DNA of 64,000 nt from Phragmites australis. Its lineage: Eukaryota > Streptophyta > Magnoliopsida > Poales > Poaceae. The stretch lies in assembly GCF_958298935.1 (NCBI RefSeq), contig NC_084940.1:22067146-22131145 (forward strand), read 5' to 3'. The notes under the pieces are model-generated. The model was not told the origin of the DNA and made no database searches. It was given only the letters and a program-made list of their open reading frames with translations. Position numbers and translations under genes: made by a program. How positions within the stretch are numbered: the first letter of the stretch is position 1; each line of letters opens with the position of its first letter. Shown here piece after piece: positions 58,199-64,000 of the stretch.

Positions 58199-59036
58199 TA
58201 CTTCTAGGGTTTCCATAAGACACAAGAGGGGCTTCCATTGTCAAGGTGTATTCACGTGGCGATGAAATCTTAGCGGGTATACACATGTTTAGAGGGGCTT
58301 TAGTAAAGGCTTTGTAATGATTTTCTAGCCACACACCTCAGAAGTGTGTAAGTGTTTGATAAACATGAGTATAATAGACAATCATGAATTGTGGTAAATG
58401 TACAACCTCTGTAGAACTGATTAATCAGTTGTACTCACAGTTATGAGTGACAAAAAAAACCTCACAAGATTAGAACTTGATTATTTGGTTGGTTTTTTCA
58501 ACCTTGGTGGTGGGAATCATGGTTGAGGTGTTAAAAGGTTGGTTAAGTCAAGATGGTTGAAATCTTGAAGTGATTATTTATTTGGTGTTATTCACTTAAT
58601 TATTACTCGCTTTTCAATTGTTTTTAAAGTAAATATTTTTACACAAGAGGGCCAATATTGCCATATTATTCTTCAAACCTTCACATGCATATTATTTTCC
58701 TCACAACTTACTGAGTACAACCTGCTTTCACACTTGCTATCACAACACAAACTCAGTTGGAGAATACGTTGGAGAGTTCACAGAAGATAGATCATTCTAA
58801 GGTATTTTTATGTCAATTTGCATGTGGAGTCATCATGAAGGATAAAGTCTACGTAGTTTTGCTGCAATTTTATTTGGATCTTGGCCCTCGAATGTCACTT
58901 TTGTAAGAAGATTAAATATGATTAAGTTGAATATTGTAATAATTATCATCTATGAGGTCACTATATGTTAGGATTGATTCCTGTGCTTAGCACATAGATG
59001 AGATTGGTCATTTTCTTGGACTAGTCTTGACAGAGG

Positions 59037-59049
59037 TGGTATCCGAGCC
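59037..59049 (+). promoter_or_regulatory. G3 primer binding site
   Basis: TGGTATCCGAGCC, four bases after the LTR, matches TGGTATCAGAGCC with one change. Confidence 0.75.
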
Positions 59050-60350
59050 ATGTCGACCTAGAACACAAGCTTAAATAGCATGGATAGCCTTAAAAAGGTA
59101 AAACTTGAAAACCTAAAAGATTTGCCCAAAAACTTACCATCTTCTTCTCTTCTCTTGATGGTTATTTATTCCTGCATATGCTTAAACCTATAGATGAACT
59201 TGGATCTTAATAAAGTACGCCACTCTAATGGTTTGTGCCATAGAGTTCTCCTAAGGATGCTTTAGTCCATGCTATCGGATATGGGACACCAAAAGAAGTC
59301 ATTGTACAAGGGAACATGACAAGCAAATGGAACAGAGTGGAGTGTCACCATCTTCATCTTTGGAAGCCACGCCCACAAAAGGAGAATTCAGAGTCCCTCA
59401 CACCTACTCGACCAATACAAGAAGGGCTAGCTTTGAAGAAGGCATATGAGACACCACACACCAAACTCTCTACCGTGTGTTCCTGGACTATGGAATAAGC
59501 ATCAAGGACTTGTTGTACCACTACATCCCCATCTATTGCCCTGCCAGCCCAGAGATAGGAGTTCGATGCTATTGTGATGAAGCAAGTGACACACTTCAAC
59601 TACAAGTTCAGCTCACTACACCTTGGACCAACTATATGAGAGTGCCATGTTGGAGCCAAAGACCGCTCATCAACACTTGGAAGATGCTAAATGAGAGAAC
59701 ATTTTCCTTCGACGTTGCCTACATGATAATGCTACCCTTACACCACCCTCACCCGCAAGCAAGAGATCGTGCTCCTAGCCTTTTTCACATTCTGGATCTA
59801 GCTACCAAAATAGTGATTTAGAAGGATAACTTGCACCCCCACATGTGTATCAAATAGGAAATTAGCAATCCCATTAGAGGATATTGATGAGTAGTGACAT
59901 TTAGGTAATTTTGGAGTTTGGTTTTTTTTATAGATCTTATTGTTTGTGAGTGTGAGATGTGAGTTGCAGAACCACCCTTAAGCACACTGTCTGCATCAGC
60001 ATCTTAGAAGTAGGGTATATAATTAATTAATTAATAAGAAGAGCTTTAAATTAAATCAAGTCTCCTTCAACATAGATCATTTTTAGAATATCATGCTTCA
60101 ATCTTATCTATCTCGTACCACCATAAGATGGTGAACACCAGGAACTATTGGGGAACGAGTGGGCTATGCTAGCCTAAAACAAAAGTTTTCTACCGCATTC
60201 ACCCAGAAAATGTGAGATCATGTGATGAAAAATTGGTTGAATGATGAAATTGGCAAGGCAAAGTGATTTAGCATAATGACATTAGGATAATGTTCATGAG
60301 TTGCTAAGATACTGCTTAGATATGCTTATACACTGGTGTTAGTGTAGAGA
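59050..60350 (+). other. G3 interior start with unrecognised ORFs
   Basis: Two short overlapping frames, 59316-59498 and 59477-59821, have balanced composition but no gag, zinc-knuckle or pol motif. They could be a decayed G3 gag or an unrelated accessory ORF. The rest, to about 60350, is stop-rich and interrupted by a copia LTR. Confidence 0.4.
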
Positions 60351-61608
60351 TGTTGCAATATACTCATGTCAGTATTGTTGCGTGAACTGATCTTAAGTCA
60401 ATTCAGGAAGGACTTGTGCCCGTACTAATTTATTGTTTGATTCACGCGCAGGTGTTGCTCGAAGGCAAACATGGTCGATGATGGATCGATGAACTAAGTT
60501 TAGGGAAGAACTAAGGTTCGATGACTAGGTTGAAGAGGAACTAAGGTCGTGGTGATCGAGGATGTCATGTGGGACATTTGAGCTGAGAGAACAATGCATA
60601 TGGAGACAAGGTTTTGCGATGGACGCAGGAGGCGATCTGATCGTGAGAGGACATGAAGACTAATTCATGTTTGAGTCAGAGCAAGCATGACAAAGTTTTG
60701 TAGTGGTTGGGTTTGATACAAGAGTTAGTGTCAAAGATGGACTCCGAGTGGGTTACGTATATGCATGTATGCATTTGAGATGTTACATGCATGATTACGT
60801 GAGAATTGTTGGCTAATCAGCTTAATTAGGAGAAGTTGTTTGTCCTCTTATCATTAAATGAGGATAGAGACCAGGTTGAATACAACTTTGAGTTGTAGTT
60901 TGATTCGGTCACGTTTGTGTGTGTGGCTATCCAATAAATAGAAAGGTCTGTTGTATTAGGTGGACAACATAGTAGAGAGAAAATTAGAGAAACCATAGAG
61001 AGGGTTGTTTTGGAATTTCATGAAAATCCTTGTTGGATGCTTTGGAGAAGCATCTTGCAAACTCATCTATGCAATGAAAATCAAGTTTCGTACGTTGATG
61101 AGTTGTTGATTTAGAATTTTCTCTCTGTTCTATATTCTGTGTACTTGGTTTTGGTTTTCGATTAATTTCATATTTTAATCGAGTTTCATCTTGGTTTAAT
61201 CCATCCAAAACCTTGCTAGAATATCTAGTGTTTGACCTGAGAAAATTTCGAGTGGATTTGGTTTGATCTCGAGTGGCTTTTTGGTCCACTTGACTAAGTT
61301 TCGACCTACTCAATTCTGGTTTATACAGTCTGCTTCAACCAGGCATAATTCTTGATCCACATAACCGATTGACCTAGTTGTTGTTGGATTAGTTTCTTGT
61401 TTGATTCTAGCTTTGTCTGTGCAAATTTAACGGAAATTGAACCAATGGATCTTTATCTACATCATTTTTACTAGAGCATGTACAATCTATTCCGAGTGGA
61501 ATATCGAGTTGAAATTGATTTTTAATTTGGGTGAGTTAATCTTTGGATTTAGTATTCACAGTCATACACCCCCTTAGATTGCCATATTAGAGTGTAATCG
61601 ATTCTATA
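60351..61608 (+). mobile_element. Copia 5' LTR
   Basis: The end is fixed by the PBS at 61611. The start is tentative: TGTTGCAATATACTC at 60351 is the best TG candidate. A CCAATAAATAGAAAGG promoter-like stretch lies near 60930, and the CACCCCCTTAG end is typical of grass copia LTRs. Open frame 60984-61313 (minus) has no support. Confidence 0.5.
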
Positions 61609-61610
61609 AT

Positions 61611-61622
61611 TGGTATCAGAGC
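61611..61622 (+). promoter_or_regulatory. Copia primer binding site
   Basis: TGGTATCAGAGC, a perfect initiator-Met tRNA complement, about 50 bp before gag. Confidence 0.85.
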
Positions 61623-61662
61623 TATAATTATTTCTAATTGATCTTAGTTGGTAATTAAAAAT

Positions 61663-62239
61663 ATGGCTTCTCAGATATTTGTTTCACAAAATCTTGTGTT
61701 TTCGATGGAGTTAATTTTCAATTCTAGAAGGGGAAGATGGATGCCTACATTCAAACACAGGGCTTTGCAATTTGGGAAAAGGTCTACAAGCCATATGTTG
61801 TTCTGGAGAATAATGAAGTGACGGCACAAAACATGCCAGCCGTCAAGGGAAATAGCAAAGCAAGAAACTTGATCATGCAAGGCTTGGAAATGAGCGACTT
61901 CGACCAAGTGATACATCTAAAATAAGAGTACGAAGTATGGAAAGCACTCTATGTTTACCATGAAGGTTCATCTACCATTAAAGAGGCATGTCAAGATATA
62001 TATAAGAAAGAATACAAAAAATTTGAGATGAAACCCAGTGATTCTCTTGATGATTTATTTGCTCGCTTTAGTAAGATTATTAGCAATCTGCGTGCTTTTA
62101 ATGTTGTACAGGAGATGAAAGTGACATCTATTAGAGAATCTATTGTCATGAGTACATTTATATTAGATGTTCTTTATTCTGAATTAAAAACTCATGAGCT
62201 AGATGTCTTTACTAGGAAAATTGCTAATAAATCAATTGC
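61663..62239 (+). pseudogene. gag: Copia gag (UBN2-type), frameshifted and cut by a CACTA element
   Basis: ATG at 61663, then a frame change near 61735. The UBN2-type core is visible as FAIWEKVYKPY, KARNLIMQGLEMSDFDQVIHLK, a TAA at about 61923-61925, then EYEVWKALYVYHEG, IYKKEYKKFEMKPSDSLDDLFARFSKI. At 62240 a CACTA terminus begins, and the apparent continuation of the frame to 62287 is transposon sequence. Zinc knuckle, protease and pol are absent from the window. Confidence 0.82.
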
Positions 62240-63253
62240 CACTACTACAGAACAGGTCATAAGTAGCGCCTCATCAGTGTCGGTTTGAGTGTAACCGGTA
62301 CTGTTGACGTATCAGTGCTGGTTCTTAAACTCCCGCGCGCGAACCAGGATTGATGCACAAAGAACCGACACTGATAGGCACTATCAGTGCCAGTTCTGGG
62401 CGCCTCAATTATTGTTCATGCACGTGAGTTTAAGAACTGACACTGATAGTCACTATCAGTGCCGGTAGGAGCTAGAATCGGCACTAATGCCTGTGTTATA
62501 TGTATATCCAGCACTTAGCCACTCTCCTCGTTTGCTCCATTCAGCCCCATGCTGCTCCTCCTCCCCGACCACCACCTCCGCCGCATCCACAGCCTCCTCA
62601 TCGTGCATCAAGTCGTCACCTCCTCATCCTCATCGTGCATCGATCCTCCACCTCCTCCTCCTCGTCACGCATCGACTGTCGCCTCCTCGTCCTCATCGTG
62701 CATTGGCCCATCGCCGCCTCCTCGTCCTCATCGTGTGTCAGCCCACCGCCGCCTCCTCGTCACCTCTTCAACATCCCCATGGCGAGCAGCAGCAGCAGTG
62801 GAGGTGGAGGGTGTAGATCTAGGCAGTGTGGAGGTGGCCACTCCATCCTATCTGCTCGCCCGGTTCCAGATGACCACCCTCATACTCCCAGCCTCCAGAT
62901 CCTCAACGGCGTATCCCCTTCCTACCAGGAAGGACCATGAAACACCTGAGTTAGTTCTCAAATTCAAGTTAGCAAATTGTATTTAGCAAATTGTAGTTAG
63001 CAAATTATAGTTAGCAAACTGTAGTTAGCAATTTTAGTTAGCCAATTTAGGTCCTGAAATTAGATATGTATTTTAGTTCAAAATATGTTGGCTTATTATT
63101 AGATATGTATGTCATGATATTAGATGTGTATCGCTATATCGGTGTTCTAGATGTTACCATCACTTCCCTGTTAGTAACTAGTTTGGTACTTCCTTGTTCT
63201 ACAATTGATGACTTGACATAATTGCGAGATTATCTACATATGCCGATTGATAT
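62240..63253 (+). mobile_element. CACTA element, left end, interrupted
   Basis: Left terminus CACTACTACAGAACAGG, the same family as 12400, with the same subterminal words (CATCAGTGTCGGTT, TATCAGTGCCGGT) over about 250 bp. Interior 62520-62940 is CT-rich with Ser/His/Pro-coding open frames in several phases and no recognised protein, so it resembles a leader exon or captured sequence. A TTAGCAAATTGTAG tandem lies at 62970-63035. The right end is not reached before the Tat LTR at 63254. Preceding bases TGC are the candidate duplication. Confidence 0.75.
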
Positions 63254-64000
63254 TGTCGGTGTATCAGGAACCAAGGGTCCCTGAGTCCCGAGGCTCGGCC
63301 AGCCATCCACCATCTGGCGCCATTCCACGAGGTCCCTCCTAAAGGATGAGAAAAGCTCAAGTCCCGGGAGAAGGTGCTCGAGGCCACAGTCGGTGGTCCC
63401 CGAGCACCCCAGTTCCCCGATGATCCACAGAGTCTAAGTACCGGGAAGAAAGTGCTCGGGGAGGTGCCCGATCACCCCCGAGCGCCCTAGTCCCCCGACG
63501 ATCAGAAGAGCTAAGTTCTGGGAGAGAGTGCTCGGGACTGCGTGTGGCAGCTCCCGAGCGCTCGGTTCCCTGAGGATCCGCATAAGAGTGCTCGGGAGAG
63601 AGTGCTCGGGGCTACACGTGGCAGCCCCCGAGCACTCAGTTCCCCGAAGGATCGTGCAAGAGTGCTTAGGAGAGAGTGCTCGAGGAGGTGAATAGTACCC
63701 CCGAGCACCCGGTACCCCGAGGACAAGGATAGGCATTCTCGGGAGAGAGTGCTCGGGGAGGTGAACAGTACCCCCGAGCACTCGGTGCCCCGACGACCCA
63801 GAAAGGCCCCCGAGGGGCCCACCGATGAGGTGTCCACTAGTCAGAGGTCCGAGGCCGCATTTAATGAGCGTGTGTGGCCTGAAACATCCAACTGCTCCCG
63901 CCGCGGTGTCAGTTCCTGCCATGTTTTGGCAGAGAGGCGCGGGGCTATTAATTGCACGGGTCCCGTCCCGTATCATCCGGCTTGTCTCGGAATAACATCG
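63254..64000 (+). mobile_element. Tat-family LTR, first 747 bp (runs off the window)
   Basis: Starts TGTCGGTGTATCAGG and is colinear with 9082-9780, the Tat 3' LTR, with scattered differences. It is inserted in the CACTA interior. Whether it is a 5' LTR or a solo LTR cannot be told. It contains the hairpin array at 63364-63790. Confidence 0.85.
63364..63790 (+). repeat. Tandem hairpin array in the Tat-family LTR
   Basis: At least six GTGCTCGGG(G)...CCCCGAGCAC units, as at 9186-9550. Copy number and loop sequence differ between the two LTRs (here loops include GAGGTGAACAGTA-like AT-richer versions). Confidence 0.8.

Larger units (their letters stand above)
51598..59032 (+). mobile_element. 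G3 5' LTR (about 4.5 kb without insertions)
   Basis: Starts TGTAAGAGCCC and ends GGACTAGTCTTGACA next to a PBS. Its layout (AT-rich, microsatellites, CT/GC-rich with CACGTGGGCC, AT-rich 3' end) parallels the G1, G2 and D LTRs. Two insertions lie inside: a hAT miniature element (52146-52870) and a reverse solo LTR (55274-58198). A TATA-like GTATAAATAG near 53695 is a candidate promoter. Preceding bases AGTGT are the candidate target duplication. Confidence 0.72.

Noticed and set aside
62487..62986. Three overlapping Ser/His/Pro-rich ORFs as a gene in the CACTA interior.
   Set aside because: Open in three phases because of CT-rich trinucleotide repeats (CTCCTCGTC-like). No motif supports any one frame.
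1..64000. tRNA or rRNA genes.
   Set aside because: No cloverleaf-like sequence or rRNA core was noticed by eye. The tRNA-like words seen are primer binding sites after LTRs; a tRNAscan run would be decisive.

Overview
The window is plant nuclear repeat DNA, almost certainly from a grass (Poaceae), and I found no convincing host gene in it. The evidence is the repertoire: a Tat/Retand-type Ty3-gypsy element with an antisense ORF, CRM-like (centromeric-retrotransposon-like) LTRs, Tekay-like chromoviruses with LTRs of 3.7-4.5 kb, Sirevirus-like Ty1-copia elements, CACTA elements with TTA target duplications, and a hAT miniature element. Nearly every element is truncated, frameshifted or interrupted by a younger one. 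Two CRM-like insertions inside one Tat element hint at a centromeric or pericentromeric location, but that is inference.

Layout. 1-10508: the 3' half of a Tat element (+ strand): integrase C-terminus, spacer with a 140-bp direct repeat, a spliced antisense ORF with its own TATA box, PPT and 3' LTR. A CRM-like element in reverse orientation sits in its pol (LTR 1657-2568, gag 1-1183), and a second CRM-like LTR (8164-9081) is a solo insertion six bases into the Tat 3' LTR. 10509-14073: low-copy-looking sequence with small tandem repeats, a complete 1.37-kb non-autonomous CACTA (12400-13772) and a second CACTA-like end.

14074-51224: one Tekay-like Ty3-gypsy chromovirus (called G1 here), about 37 kb because of its insertions. 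Its 5' LTR is split by a large degenerate LTR (G2, 15346-27700), which holds a 5'-truncated Sirevirus-like element (A, about 17943-25511) with pol, a polyglutamine-rich third ORF preceded by an apparent intron, and a 3' LTR. G1 gag and pol (31674-35231) stop inside integrase, where Sirevirus-like element B (35232-46794, duplication TACCC) landed. Element D, with huge LTRs and only 380 bp between them, lies inside B. G1 pol then resumes and ends in a chromodomain (46795-47821), followed by a truncated 3' LTR.

51598 to the end: another large-LTR element (G3), whose 5' LTR holds a hAT miniature element (52146-52870) and a complete solo LTR in reverse orientation (55274-58198, duplication TACTT). 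Then come its PBS, unrecognised ORFs, a copia LTR and gag fragment, a second CACTA end cutting that gag, and finally the start of a Tat-family LTR of the same family as the one at 8158-10508, cut by the window edge.

The genes do not work together as a pathway. They are layered, mostly dead copies of gag, pol and accessory retroelement ORFs. The most unusual signals are the antisense Tat gene with TATA box and frame-preserving intron, the leader intron in front of the Sirevirus third ORF, the giant-LTR/mini-interior element D, and a foreign inverted reverse-transcriptase fragment between a CRM LTR and its gag.
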